The position numbers and the translations under genes were made by a program. From Bradyrhizobium sp. BR 10289 (GTDB lineage Bacteria; Pseudomonadota; Alphaproteobacteria; Rhizobiales; Xanthobacteraceae), in assembly GCF_019455385.1 (NCBI RefSeq), contig NZ_JACOFR010000006.1, positions 62,001 to 126,000 of the forward strand: a stretch of 64,000 nt of DNA. The letters run 5' to 3'. The notes under the pieces were generated by a model that was not told where the DNA came from, did no database searches, and worked only from the letters and a program-made list of their open reading frames with translations. Of this stretch, positions 21,560 to 30,901 are shown piece by piece (the first letter of the stretch is position 1; each line of letters begins with the position of its first letter).

Positions 21560-23839
21560 ATGGATTCGATCGTGCAACCCGCCGCCACGGAGCAGCCGTC
21601 GTCGTCGCGCAATCGGCTGCTGCTGACGGTTTACACCGCTGCGATCTTCGTCAGCGCGCTGCTGCTGTTTTCCGTGCAGCCGCTGTTCACGAAGATGGTG
21701 CTGCCGCGGCTCGGCGGCTCGCCGGCGGTGTGGTCGGTGGCGATGGTGTTCTTCCAGTCGCTGCTGCTGGCGGGCTATGCCTATGCGCACCTGCTGATGC
21801 AGGTGAGGAACCGGATCGTTCCGGTGGTGGTGCATCTTCTGCTGCTGGTTCTGGCCTTCGCCACGCTGCCGCTCGGCATTGCCACCGCCTATGGTGAGCC
21901 GCCGGCGTCGGGCTACGCGTTCTGGCTGCTCGGCCTGTTCGTGGTCTCGATCGGCCTGCCGTTCTTCGCGCTCGCCGCCAACAATCCGCTGCTCCAGGCC
22001 TGGTTCGTCCGCACCGGCCATCCGGCCGGGCACGATCCCTATTTCCTCTACGCGTCCTCCAACATCGGCAGCTTCCTGGCGCTGCTATCCTATCCGTTCC
22101 TGCTGGAGCCGATGTTCACGCTGCACACGCAGAACCGGTTCTGGACCGGTGGGTATGGCCTCCTGATTGTCCTGATCGCCGCCTGCGCTGCGCTGCTGCT
22201 GCGCTCGCCAAAGCTGGCGGTGGTCGACACGCGAGCCGAGGACGTCCATGCGCCGGCGCCCGGCCTCGTGGCGCGGCTGCGCTGGATCTTCCTCGCGGCG
22301 GTGCCGTCCGGCCTGCTGATCGCGGTCACCGCGCATATCTCGACCGACGTTGCGGCAGCGCCCTTGCTCTGGGTGCTGCCGCTGTCGCTGTACCTGCTCA
22401 CCTGGGTGGTGGTGTTCCAGTCGCGGCCGTTGCTGCCGCACAAATGGATGCTGATGCTGCAGCCGGTCGCGATCGCGGGTGTGGTCGTGCTGCTGGCCTT
22501 CGGCGGCGAGCAGAATCTGCTGCTGACGCTCGGCGGCCATCAATTGTGCTTCTTCGTCATCGCCATGGCCTGCCACGGCGAACTGGCACGGACCCGTCCC
22601 GCCGCAAAATATCTCACCGGTTTCTATGTCGCGCTGTCGTTCGGCGGCATGGTCGGCGGCCTCTTTGCCGGCCTCGTCGCGCCCTTCACCTTCTCCTGGA
22701 TTGCCGAATACCCGATCCTGATCGCGCTCGCCGCGCTGTGCCGTCCGCCCGCAAATGAGCGCCTCGCCGGCATCGTCAAATGGTACTGGCTGGTGCTCGC
22801 CGCGCTCGCGCTGGCGCTGGTGGCGCCGTCCTACACGACGGGCGCGGTTGCGGCCTGGTTCGAGGACCACCGCGTCTGGGTCGCCGGCGCTGTCGGCGTG
22901 CTCGCCGCGCTTTTGACGCTTGCGCTCAATGCCGGCCGCTGGAAGATCTTTGCCACTGTCGCGCTCGCGCTGGCCTTGATCCGGATCTATCCGGCGGATG
23001 AAGGCCGCGTCACCACGGTGCGCAGCTTCTTCGGCGTGCACAAGATCGTGGAGACGCCCGGCGGTTACTTCCATGTGCTGATGCACGGCACCACCATCCA
23101 CGGCGCCGAGCGTTTTCGTAACAATGATGGCACGCCTGTGACCGGCCGGCCCGAGCCGATCACCTATTATCACAAGGACGGCGGCATCGGTCAGGCCGTC
23201 ACCGCAATCCGCGAGCGCAAGGGCGCACCGCTGAAGGTCGCCGCGATCGGCGTCGGCTCAGGCACGCTCGCATGCGCTGCCGAGCCCGGCGAGGACTGGA
23301 AATTCTTCGAGATCGACCAGTCGATGGTCGACGCGGCGAGCGACCCGAAGAATTTCCGCTACATCTCGAGCTGCATGCCGGGCCTGAAGCCGGTGATCGG
23401 TGACGCACGCCTCACCTTCGCGAAGGAGCCGGATGGCGTCTACGACCTCATCATCGTCGACGCCTATTCGTCGGATGCGATTCCGATCCACCTCGCCACC
23501 GAAGAGGCGATGAAGATCTACAAGGACAAGCTCGCGCCGCATGGCGCGGTGGTGATGCACGTCTCCAACCGGCACCTCGATCTGGAGACCGTCGTCGTCG
23601 GCATCGCCGACGCCAACGATCTCAAAAGCTGGGTCTATAACGAAGATTCGGGCCGCGATTCCGACTACATCTTCTCGACCGACGTCGTCATCTCCGCGCG
23701 AGAGGAGGCGGATGTCGGCAAGCTCGCGTCGTCCAAATCATGGGAGCTGACCGAAGCGGACGACCGGGTGCGTGTCTGGACCGACGATTATTCCAACATC
23801 CTCGGCGCGCTGTACCGGCGCTTGAGGGATGGGGAGTAG
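21560..23839 (+). CDS. Membrane protein with fused spermidine-synthase-like domain
   Basis: The 759-residue protein has an N-terminal membrane half (about 12-13 hydrophobic segments, starting NRLLLTVYTAAIFVSALLLFSVQPLFTKMVLPRLGG) and a C-terminal Rossmann domain like spermidine synthase (LKVAAIGVGSGTLACAAEPG, FFEIDQSMVDAA, YDLIIVDAYSSDAIPIHL). In this fused family the true reaction is mostly unknown. The aspartate proton-acceptor region of true spermidine synthases is replaced by DAYSSDA, so aminopropyl transfer is uncertain. The ATG at 21560 follows ccggag and starts just before the first membrane segment. Confidence 0.85.
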   Translation: MDSIVQPAATEQPSSSRNRLLLTVYTAAIFVSALLLFSVQPLFTKMVLPRLGGSPAVWSVAMVFFQSLLLAGYAYAHLLMQVRNRIVPVVVHLLLLVLAFATLPLGIATAYGEPPASGYAFWLLGLFVVSIGLPFFALAANNPLLQAWFVRTGHPAGHDPYFLYASSNIGSFLALLSYPFLLEPMFTLHTQNRFWTGGYGLLIVLIAACAALLLRSPKLAVVDTRAEDVHAPAPGLVARLRWIFLAAVPSGLLIAVTAHISTDVAAAPLLWVLPLSLYLLTWVVVFQSRPLLPHKWMLMLQPVAIAGVVVLLAFGGEQNLLLTLGGHQLCFFVIAMACHGELARTRPAAKYLTGFYVALSFGGMVGGLFAGLVAPFTFSWIAEYPILIALAALCRPPANERLAGIVKWYWLVLAALALALVAPSYTTGAVAAWFEDHRVWVAGAVGVLAALLTLALNAGRWKIFATVALALALIRIYPADEGRVTTVRSFFGVHKIVETPGGYFHVLMHGTTIHGAERFRNNDGTPVTGRPEPITYYHKDGGIGQAVTAIRERKGAPLKVAAIGVGSGTLACAAEPGEDWKFFEIDQSMVDAASDPKNFRYISSCMPGLKPVIGDARLTFAKEPDGVYDLIIVDAYSSDAIPIHLATEEAMKIYKDKLAPHGAVVMHVSNRHLDLETVVVGIADANDLKSWVYNEDSGRDSDYIFSTDVVISAREEADVGKLASSKSWELTEADDRVRVWTDDYSNILGALYRRLRDGE

Positions 23840-23842
23840 CGC

Positions 23843-24046
23843 CTAGGCGACATTGGCGCCGTCGACCCAGATCTCGCCGACACGGTCGGCCGGCAGCCGG
23901 GTGCGATGCTCCGGCCCGACGATGGCGATCCGCTCGCCCGCGAGGGCGCGGCCAGGCAGTCGCGCTACCGATTCGCGCCGCGAGCGGGCGCCTTCGTCGA
24001 TGCTGGGCGGAAGATCGTCGAACGCGGCGGTGCCGCGTTTAAATAG
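23843..24046 (-). pseudogene. Relic of a fatty-acyl-AMP ligase / acyl-CoA synthetase
   Basis: Read on the - strand, this stretch gives 67 residues without a start codon, ending at a TAG at 23843-23845. It reads FKRGTAAFDD, then RLPGRALAGERIAIVGPE, RTRLPADRVGEIWVDG, and ANVA. The last part is the conserved core of fatty-acyl-AMP ligases (VGEIWVxGxxVAxGYW), cut off just before GYW. The 5' side runs into the end of the L,D-transpeptidase gene, so both ends of the domain are missing. I infer a deletion remnant. Confidence 0.6.
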
Positions 24047-24048
24047 TT

Positions 24049-24858
24049 TCAGTTCTGATAGTAGTAGCCGCGCGGCTGATAAAGCTGCCGGGGCTGCGGC
24101 TGATAGTAAGTGCCCTGCTGGCCGTAGCCCTGATTATAGTACTGCTGCGGCTGCTGCTGATAGACCTGCGCGTCATAGAGCGGGCGCGTGCCGCGCGGCG
24201 CCGGATAACGTGCGCCGGTATCGCTGCCGTCGGCGGGATAGATGTAGTTGTCGTCCTGCGGCATGTAGCGGCGGGCGGGCTGCGCCGGCGGAGCCAGGTT
24301 CACGGGATCGCCTGACGTGGCGTATTGCTCCTCGGCAGGCTGCTGCGGGGCGCGGGCAACAGCCGTGTTGGCGCGGCCGCGCGGATTGCGTGCCAGCGCC
24401 ACCTGCGCCGAGCCGGTCAGCGTCACCGTGGTATTGAGCACACCCTGCTGTTGCACCAGGGCGTAAAGCGTCGAAGCGTTCTGCCGCGACAGCCGCACGC
24501 AGCCGTGCGAGGCGGGCGTGCCGAGCCGGCCGACCGAGTCCGTGCCGTGGATGGCGTGGCCGACCTTGGTGAAGAAGATCGCGTGCGGCATCGGGGCGTC
24601 GTCGAATTCCTTGGAGTAGTGGTCCTCCTCCATGCGGAAGGTGCGGAACGAGCCGTTCGGCGTTTCGCGCGATGGGATGCCGGTCGACACTGGCCAGTGA
24701 TAGCGCGCGACGCCGTCGACGGCGACGGTCATCTGCTGATTGTCCTTGTCGACGGTGATCTCGACCTTGGCCTGCGCGGTGCCCGCGCTCAAAAGCATCA
24801 GGGAGGTGAAAGCGATGAAATATGAACGCATCTGGAAACGCATTTGAGGGAAACCCAT
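24049..24858 (-). CDS. L,D-transpeptidase (ErfK/YbiS/YnhG family) with Tyr/Gln-rich tail
   Basis: L,D-transpeptidases cross-link peptidoglycan or attach proteins to it in the periplasm. The 269-residue product has a signal peptide (FIAFTSLMLLSAGTAQA) and a YkuD domain with HAIHGTDS and the active site SHGCVRLS (His118, Cys120). The C-terminal 100 residues are a Pro/Tyr/Gln-rich tail (YQQQPQQYYNQGYGQQ). The ATG at 24858 has GGAGG 11 bases upstream; inner ATGs at 24843 and 24831 are possible. Catalytic residues are intact. Confidence 0.93.
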   Translation of the reverse strand: MGFPQMRFQMRSYFIAFTSLMLLSAGTAQAKVEITVDKDNQQMTVAVDGVARYHWPVSTGIPSRETPNGSFRTFRMEEDHYSKEFDDAPMPHAIFFTKVGHAIHGTDSVGRLGTPASHGCVRLSRQNASTLYALVQQQGVLNTTVTLTGSAQVALARNPRGRANTAVARAPQQPAEEQYATSGDPVNLAPPAQPARRYMPQDDNYIYPADGSDTGARYPAPRGTRPLYDAQVYQQQPQQYYNQGYGQQGTYYQPQPRQLYQPRGYYYQN

Positions 24859-25162
24859 GTGAGTTCTGGCCTCCGGCCTGTTCGTGCAAGGCGCCGCGGC
24901 TCTCCGTCCCCGGCCTGCAATATGCCTGCAATCCGGTTTCCGTTCCAGCGGCCTGCACGCCCATCGTTAACGTGATACCTGATGTAAGCAAGGGCGCTTT
25001 GTGCCGCGCCGTTTGCAGCGGTGCTGACATTTTCGCGAGCGGCGATCCGTTCACAACGCCGACAATTCGTCACAAAGGCGCAACCATTTGGCCGCCGCGG
25101 ACGTTGATGCTGGCCTACCGCAAAAGGCGGCGTCCGCCGCCATCTACGTCCCAGGACCGAAC
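24859..25162. promoter_or_regulatory. Divergent intergenic region before the transpeptidase and glycine-zipper genes
   Basis: About 300 bases hold no gene I can support. A frame on the + strand is open across the gap but has no ribosome-binding site and low-complexity composition. The stretch around 24962-24990 (cgttaacgtgatacctgatgtaag) is the most AT-rich part and may hold a promoter. Confidence 0.3.
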
Positions 25163-25486
25163 ATGAACAAAGTCCGTGCTACCGCCGCCGCCGCTCCGGC
25201 CGGCTTGCCTGTCCGCCTGCTGTTCGCAGCCGCCGCCGTCCTTCTTGCTCTCCTGGCCTTGCCGAAAGCTGGTCATGCCCAGGGCATCGTGCGCGGCGCG
25301 CAGGAAGGCTCGTATGAAGGTAACCGGATCGCCGGGCCTGTCGGCGGCGTCGTTGGCGGCGCGGTCGGCGCCGGTGTGGGCGGCGCCGTAGGCGCGGTGG
25401 AGGGCGTGTTCGGCATTCCCCATCACCGCCATTACCGCTGCCGCGGCTACTATGACGGCTACCATCGTTTCCACTGCTACAGGTGA
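25163..25486 (+). CDS. Small exported glycine-zipper-like protein
   Basis: The 107-residue product has a signal peptide (LLFAAAAVLLALLALPKAGHA) and a Gly/Val/Ala-rich middle with a repeated G-x-x-x-G pattern (VGGVVGGAVGAGVGGAVGAVEG), the glycine-zipper type found in envelope proteins. The end is rich in His, Tyr, Arg and Cys (HHRHYRCRGYYDGYHRFHCYR). No function is known to me. It stands alone, followed by a palindromic repeat. Confidence 0.75.
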   Translation: MNKVRATAAAAPAGLPVRLLFAAAAVLLALLALPKAGHAQGIVRGAQEGSYEGNRIAGPVGGVVGGAVGAGVGGAVGAVEGVFGIPHHRHYRCRGYYDGYHRFHCYR

Positions 25487-25492
25487 GGTGTC

Positions 25493-25590
25493 CTTCCGGG
25501 GCGCCCGAAGGGCGAGCCCGGAATCCATTCATCCACCAACACTGCGGCACAATGGATTCCGGGCTCGTGCTTCGCACGTCCCGGAATGAC
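25493..25590. repeat. Palindromic intergenic repeat, family D
   Basis: The element is a large inverted repeat: ttccggggcgcccgaagggc at the left and cttcgcacgtcccggaatgac at the right, with gcccggaatccatt and aatggattccgggc as inner arms (a 14-bp perfect match). It separates the convergent glycine-zipper and ABC transporter genes and could terminate both. I saw one copy in this window. Confidence 0.8.
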
Positions 25591-25598
25591 GGCCGACA

Positions 25599-26356
25599 TC
25601 AGTTCTTCAGCCGGTACCCGGTCCGGAAAATCCACCAGATCACGGCGAGGCAGATCACCAGGAACGCCGTTGTCATGCCGATGCTGACGGCGACGCTGAC
25701 ATCCGCGATCTCGTAGAAGCTCCAGCGGAAGCCCGAGATTAGATAGACCACCGGGTTGAGCAGCGCGACCGTGCGCCAGGTCGGCGGCAGCATGTCGATG
25801 GAATAGAAGCTGCCGCCGAGGAAGGTCAGCGGCGTCACCACCAGCATCGGGATCATCTGCAGCTTCTCGAAGCCGTCGGCCCAGATGCCGATGATGAAGC
25901 CGAACAGGCTGAACGTCACCGCCGTCAGCACTAGGAAGGCCAGCATCCAGACCGGATGGTGGATGTGCAGCGGCACGAACAGTCCGGCGGTCGCCAGGAT
26001 GATGAGCCCCAAAATGATCGACTTGGTCGCGGCCGCGCCGACATAGCCGATGACGATCTCGAAGTAGGAAATCGGCGCCGACAGGATCTCGTAGATCGTG
26101 CCGGTGAATTTCGGGAAGTAGATGCCGAACGAGGCGTTGGCGATGCTCTGCGTCAGCACCGAGAGCATGATCAGGCCCGGCACGATGAAGGTGCCGTAGC
26201 TGACGCCCTCGACCTGGCTGATGCGCGAGCCGATCGCGGCGCCGAACACCACGAAATAGAGCGAGGTCGAAACCACCGGCGAGACGATGCTTTGCAGCAG
26301 CGTGCGCCAGGTGCGCGCCATTTCGAACAGATAGATGGCGCGGATGGCGCGGTGAT

Positions 26357-26360
<4 letters not shown>
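25599..26360 (-). CDS. ABC-2 type transporter permease
   Basis: This is the membrane part of an ABC exporter. From the ATG at 26360 the product has 253 residues with about six hydrophobic segments ([25 protein letters not shown] and onward) and the ABC-2 type loop motif LIYSIxxLPP ([13 protein letters not shown]). The start overlaps the ATPase stop by 4 bases (ATGA), so the two are co-translated. Similar YadG/YadH-type pairs export drugs, polysaccharides or other compounds; the substrate here is unknown. Confidence 0.93.
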
Positions 26361-27280
<920 letters not shown>

Positions 27281-27561
27281 AGTGGCCGCGGGCTGAAATG
27301 GCTGGGGAAGGGAAGGCTGGAACCAGCCGGGGGGCAGGTCAGCGGAGCCCTGACATAGGAATGCCCTTGCCCGGTCGCAATCGGCCGGAGAAAAATGGCC
27401 TCAAAACCGGCTCTTCGGTGGCAGGTTTCGGGCAGGTGTTGCGCGATGGTCACGGGCTGTGGCTAAGATTGTCGTTCACGCGCCTCTTTGTTGCGTCTGC
27501 GAGCAGGCCGTGGCTACGATTCCGGCCAATCGCGATGCGTATGTCCCCAGGGAAAAGATCG

Positions 27562-28281
27562 ATGAGACCGAACGGCCGTCACACCGCCGGCACCAGCCAA
27601 TTGTCCGCCCTCCGTTTGTGGGCGGCCTGCCTGCTGCTGCTGTCAGCTGTTGCCATCAGCCCGACGACCGCGAAGGCGGCGCCGAGCCAGACGGCGGCTC
27701 AGACCACGCATGTCTACCTGCTGCGCGGCGTGCTCAACATCTTCTCGCTCGGCCTCGACACCATCGGTGCGCGCCTCGAGGCACAGGGCATTCCGGTGAC
27801 GGTCGCGAACTTCGTGTCGTGGTCTTCGCTCGCGGATGAGGCGGCCGCCAACTACCGGGCCGGTCGCGTCAAGACCATCATCCTGGTCGGTCATTCCTCC
27901 GGTGCGACCGCGCTGCCCGACATGATCGCCAAGCTCAACCAGCTCGGCGTACCCGTGAAGCTCGCGATCGGCCTCGACTCGGTGTTCAAGACCAAGCTCT
28001 CGAGCGGCGCAGAGCGTTACATCAACATCTATATCGGCGATGGTCCCGGCGAGCCGGTGCGCGCCGCAGCGGGCCTGCGCGGCAAGCTCGACAACGTCGA
28101 CGTGCGCGGCACCGGCGTCGGCCACATCTCGATCGACAAGAACGAGGCGATCCAGCGCCGCGTGATCGGCGAGATCGACGCCGCCATCATGCGTTCGCGC
28201 GCCCCAGTGGCACCCGTCGCCGAATCCGGCGCGGCACCGCGTCCGGCGCGCTCCGCGGCGGCGACGGCTCCGCGCAACTGA
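27562..28281 (+). CDS. Exported alpha/beta-hydrolase-like protein
   Basis: The 239-residue product has a signal peptide (LWAACLLLLSAVAISPTTAKA). The core starts VYLLRGVLNIFSLGLDTIGARLEAQGI, and the nucleophile elbow is VGHSSG (110-114). The start at 27562 is chosen because AGGGAAAAG lies 5-10 bases upstream. It is a paralogue of the gene at 32370-33302. The His of the hydrolase triad may be the one in GVGHISI. The substrate is unknown. Confidence 0.75.
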   Translation: MRPNGRHTAGTSQLSALRLWAACLLLLSAVAISPTTAKAAPSQTAAQTTHVYLLRGVLNIFSLGLDTIGARLEAQGIPVTVANFVSWSSLADEAAANYRAGRVKTIILVGHSSGATALPDMIAKLNQLGVPVKLAIGLDSVFKTKLSSGAERYINIYIGDGPGEPVRAAAGLRGKLDNVDVRGTGVGHISIDKNEAIQRRVIGEIDAAIMRSRAPVAPVAESGAAPRPARSAAATAPRN

Positions 28282-28301
28282 GATTTTTCATCTCGCTCAT
28301 C

Positions 28302-28335
28302 ATGCCGCCGCCGAGTAGATAGTCGGCGGCGGCAT
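28302..28335. terminator. Bidirectional hairpin between convergent genes
   Basis: A perfect 13-bp stem, atgccgccgccga and tcggcggcggcat, closes an 8-base loop between the hydrolase gene and the PRC-barrel gene, which converge here. T-runs on both sides are short. Confidence 0.6.
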
Positions 28336-28351
28336 TGCTTGTTGTGGGGTC

Positions 28352-28744
28352 TTACTTCTTCTCGGGCACCCAGGTGGTGCTTGCCTTGTCGTACTTGAAG
28401 CCCGGCGCTTCCTTGAGCGTGTCCTTCGTCTCGTCGATCGTAAGCCACCATTTGTCGTTCTTCTTCGCCGTCTTCACGGCCGTAAAGGGAACGATAACGT
28501 CCTTCTCTCCGGCGCCCAGGAAGCCGCCGACCCCGAGGACCAGGCCCGTGATCTTGCCGGACTTGTCGACGAGCACATCGTCGACGTCGCCGATCTTGTT
28601 TTCCTTGGGATCATAAACCGCCTGTTTGTAGTAGTTGGTGACGGTCCAGCTTTCGGCCGGCGCTGACTTCACCGTAGTGGTAGCAGCATGGGCGGCGGTA
28701 ACCGCGGCTACCGCGAGCGTGCATGCCAATACAAACTTCTTCAT
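28352..28744 (-). CDS. Exported PRC-barrel domain protein
   Basis: The 130-residue product has a signal peptide (KKFVLACTLAVAAVTAAHA) and then a PRC-barrel-like domain (VYDPKENKIGDVDDVLVDKSGKITGLVLGVGGFLGAGEKDVIVPF is the pattern, split here). PRC barrels bind proteins or RNA; exported forms like this one are frequent in rhizobia and have no set role. A GGAGGA-like site precedes the start. Confidence 0.9.
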   Translation of the reverse strand: MKKFVLACTLAVAAVTAAHAATTTVKSAPAESWTVTNYYKQAVYDPKENKIGDVDDVLVDKSGKITGLVLGVGGFLGAGEKDVIVPFTAVKTAKKNDKWWLTIDETKDTLKEAPGFKYDKASTTWVPEKK

Positions 28745-28901
28745 GTTTGGTCCTCCTCAACCAGTTAGCGCGCTTGCAACGGGAACAAGCGGTAAAAGGT
28801 TCCGCGCATCGGGTCTTGCGGAACTGCGCGGTTAACATTTCGTTGTGGCGTGACCTGTGCTCCAGCACGCGCGGCTGCGAGACGACGGTAGGACTGCAAA
28901 C

Positions 28902-29927
28902 ATGCGAGAATTTCTCTGCCCCTTATGCAGGCATGCCGTATTGTTTGAGCATGTTGCCTGCGCTCGTTGCGGTCACGAGTTGATTTTTGATGCTTCCCAT
29001 CTGAAGATGGAAGAGCGCCTTTCTGCCCCGCAACCCTGCTGGAATCGTGAGATCATCGGCTGCAACTGGATTGCGGAGGGGCCGAACGGCTATTGCCGCT
29101 CCTGCCGTTTGACCCGAACCATACCGAACCTCGACAGTGCCAGAAACGTCATGCTCTGGCGCCGCGTAGAGCAAGCCAAGCGTCGCCTCGTCTACGATCT
29201 CGCCCGGCTGCGCTTGCCGCTGGTTTCGCCAGCGGGTTCGCTTCTGGCCTTTGATATCCTGTCAGATGAGGTCAGTCCCATTCTGACCGGCCATCTTTTC
29301 GGCCTCATCACGCTGAACCTTGCCGAAGCGGACGACGTCGAACGCGAGCAGCGCCGCGTGGCCTTTCGCGAACCTTACCGCACCCTGCTGGGGCATTTCC
29401 GGCACGAGATCGGTCACTTTTATTGGGACGTTCTCGTTCATGGGACGACGTTGCAGGCACCGTTCAGGCTGATCTTCGGGGACGAGACGGATGACTACCA
29501 GGCTGCGCTCAGGAGCTACCATGGCCGCGTCGATCGCTCCTATGATCGGACCGGATTCATCAGCGAATACGCGACGTCCCATCCTTGGGAGGATTGGGCC
29601 GAGACATTTGCGCATTTTCTTCACATCGTCTCCGCGCTCGATTCAGTTGCGGGTCTTCCGCTCTCCCTCGATGAGCGCGCCCGGCAGACCCTGACCGATC
29701 CTTATCTCGAGAGCGACTTCGAAGCGCTGCTGTCCCTGTGGGCGCCGCTCTCTCGCGGCATCAACGAACTCAACCGCTCCCTCGGGATGAGCGACGCTTA
29801 TCCGTTCGACATATCACCCGCGGTGAAGGGCAAGCTGCATCTCGTGCACATGGCGATCAGCGCCTTCCGCGAGCACCGGCAGACAATGAGAGCGGATGCT
29901 ACCGGCGTTTGCGAGCCGGTGGCATAG
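28902..29927 (+). CDS. Putative zinc-dependent metallopeptidase with N-terminal zinc ribbon
   Basis: The 341-residue product starts with two zinc-ribbon-like cysteine pairs (CPLCRHAVLF, CARCGHEL), followed by two more (CNWIAEG, CRSCRLTRTIPNL). The peptidase motif HEIGH is at 168-172, and a downstream acidic site is EDWAETFAHF. This matches the family of putative zinc-binding metallopeptidases of unknown substrate. The ATG at 28902 gives the ribbon at the very N-terminus. No signal peptide, so the protein is likely cytoplasmic. Confidence 0.88.
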   Translation: MREFLCPLCRHAVLFEHVACARCGHELIFDASHLKMEERLSAPQPCWNREIIGCNWIAEGPNGYCRSCRLTRTIPNLDSARNVMLWRRVEQAKRRLVYDLARLRLPLVSPAGSLLAFDILSDEVSPILTGHLFGLITLNLAEADDVEREQRRVAFREPYRTLLGHFRHEIGHFYWDVLVHGTTLQAPFRLIFGDETDDYQAALRSYHGRVDRSYDRTGFISEYATSHPWEDWAETFAHFLHIVSALDSVAGLPLSLDERARQTLTDPYLESDFEALLSLWAPLSRGINELNRSLGMSDAYPFDISPAVKGKLHLVHMAISAFREHRQTMRADATGVCEPVA

Positions 29928-29928
29928 G

Positions 29929-30780
29929 TCACCTCAAGAATGCGCGAATGGCATCCGCGATTTCACGTGCATGCGTCTCCAGCGCGAAATGGCCGGTGTC
30001 GAAGAACTGCACCACCGCATTGGGATTGTCGCGCTTGAAGGCTTCGGCGCCTGGCGGGATGAAGAACGGGTCGTTCTTGCCCCAAGCCGCGAGGAACGGC
30101 GGCTTGTGCTTGCGGAAATAGTCCTGGAAGGCGGGATAGAGCGCGACGTTGCTCTTGTAGTCGCCGAACAGGTCGAGCTGCACGTCGTCCGAGCCCGGAC
30201 GCGCCAGATAGAAATTGTCGAGGTTCTGGCCGTCCGGTGACACCGTCGTCGGATCGGGGACGCCATGCGTGTACTGCCAGCGTGTCGCCTCCGGCGTGAG
30301 GAAGCCGCGCAGCGCCTCGCGATTGGCCGGTGACGGGTCCTGCCAATAGGCCTTGATCGGAGTCCAGCCGTCGCTGAGGCCATCCTCATAGGCGTTGCCG
30401 TTCTGCGAGATGATCGCCGTGATCCGCTCGGGGTGGTTGAGCGCGAGCCGGAAACCGGTCGGGGCGCCGTAGTCGAAGACGTAGATCGCGAAGCGGTCGA
30501 AGCCGATCACTTCGGTGAAGCGCTCGATCACGCGTGCGATATTATCGAAAGTGTAACGGAAGGTTTCGCGCGAAGGCATGTCGGACTGGCCGAAGCCGGG
30601 CAGGTCCGGCGCCACGATGTGAAACCTGTCGGCCAGCAGCGGGATCAGGTCACGGAACATGTGGCCGGCACTCGGGAAGCCGTGCAGCAGCAGGAGCTTT
30701 GGCGCGCCGGCAAGGCCAGCCTCCCGATAGAACACCTTGAAGCCATCGGCGTCTGCAGTGCGATAGGTGGCGGGCGCCAT
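29929..30780 (-). CDS. Alpha/beta hydrolase, epoxide-hydrolase type
   Basis: The 283-residue product has the oxyanion motif HGFPSAGHMF, the nucleophile elbow VFDYGAPTG with aspartate (Asp103) instead of serine, an acid in WGKNDPFF, and the histidine in FDTGHFALETH. An aspartate nucleophile is typical of epoxide hydrolases and haloalkane dehalogenases, so hydrolysis of an ester is less likely. GGAG lies 6 bases before the ATG at 30780, which is better than the upstream ATG. It is divergent from a CGNR regulator gene. Confidence 0.85.
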   Translation of the reverse strand: MAPATYRTADADGFKVFYREAGLAGAPKLLLLHGFPSAGHMFRDLIPLLADRFHIVAPDLPGFGQSDMPSRETFRYTFDNIARVIERFTEVIGFDRFAIYVFDYGAPTGFRLALNHPERITAIISQNGNAYEDGLSDGWTPIKAYWQDPSPANREALRGFLTPEATRWQYTHGVPDPTTVSPDGQNLDNFYLARPGSDDVQLDLFGDYKSNVALYPAFQDYFRKHKPPFLAAWGKNDPFFIPPGAEAFKRDNPNAVVQFFDTGHFALETHAREIADAIRAFLR

Positions 30781-30798
30781 GTTCGTCTCCATCTGGAT

Positions 30799-30870
30799 GT
30801 AACCTGTTAAATCCGATAATCAGGTTATGCGGCCGCAAGGTAACTTGTCAATAGCCGGTTTACAGGTTAC
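30799..30870. promoter_or_regulatory. Inverted-repeat operator between hydrolase and CGNR genes
   Basis: gtaacctgttaaa at 30799-30811 and tttacaggttac at 30859-30870 are inverted copies. Between them lie two more related half sites, caggtta (30821-30827) and ggtaact (30839-30845). The four sites span the divergent promoter region, so one regulator probably controls both genes. The CGNR protein is the obvious candidate. Confidence 0.65.
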
Positions 30871-30901
30871 TAAAACCGCGTCAGTTCCCAAGGGACCGCT
30901 C

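Noticed and set aside
24822..25166. A 114-codon open frame on the + strand in the gap before the glycine-zipper gene
   Set aside because: There is no ribosome-binding site or motif, and it starts inside the transpeptidase gene.
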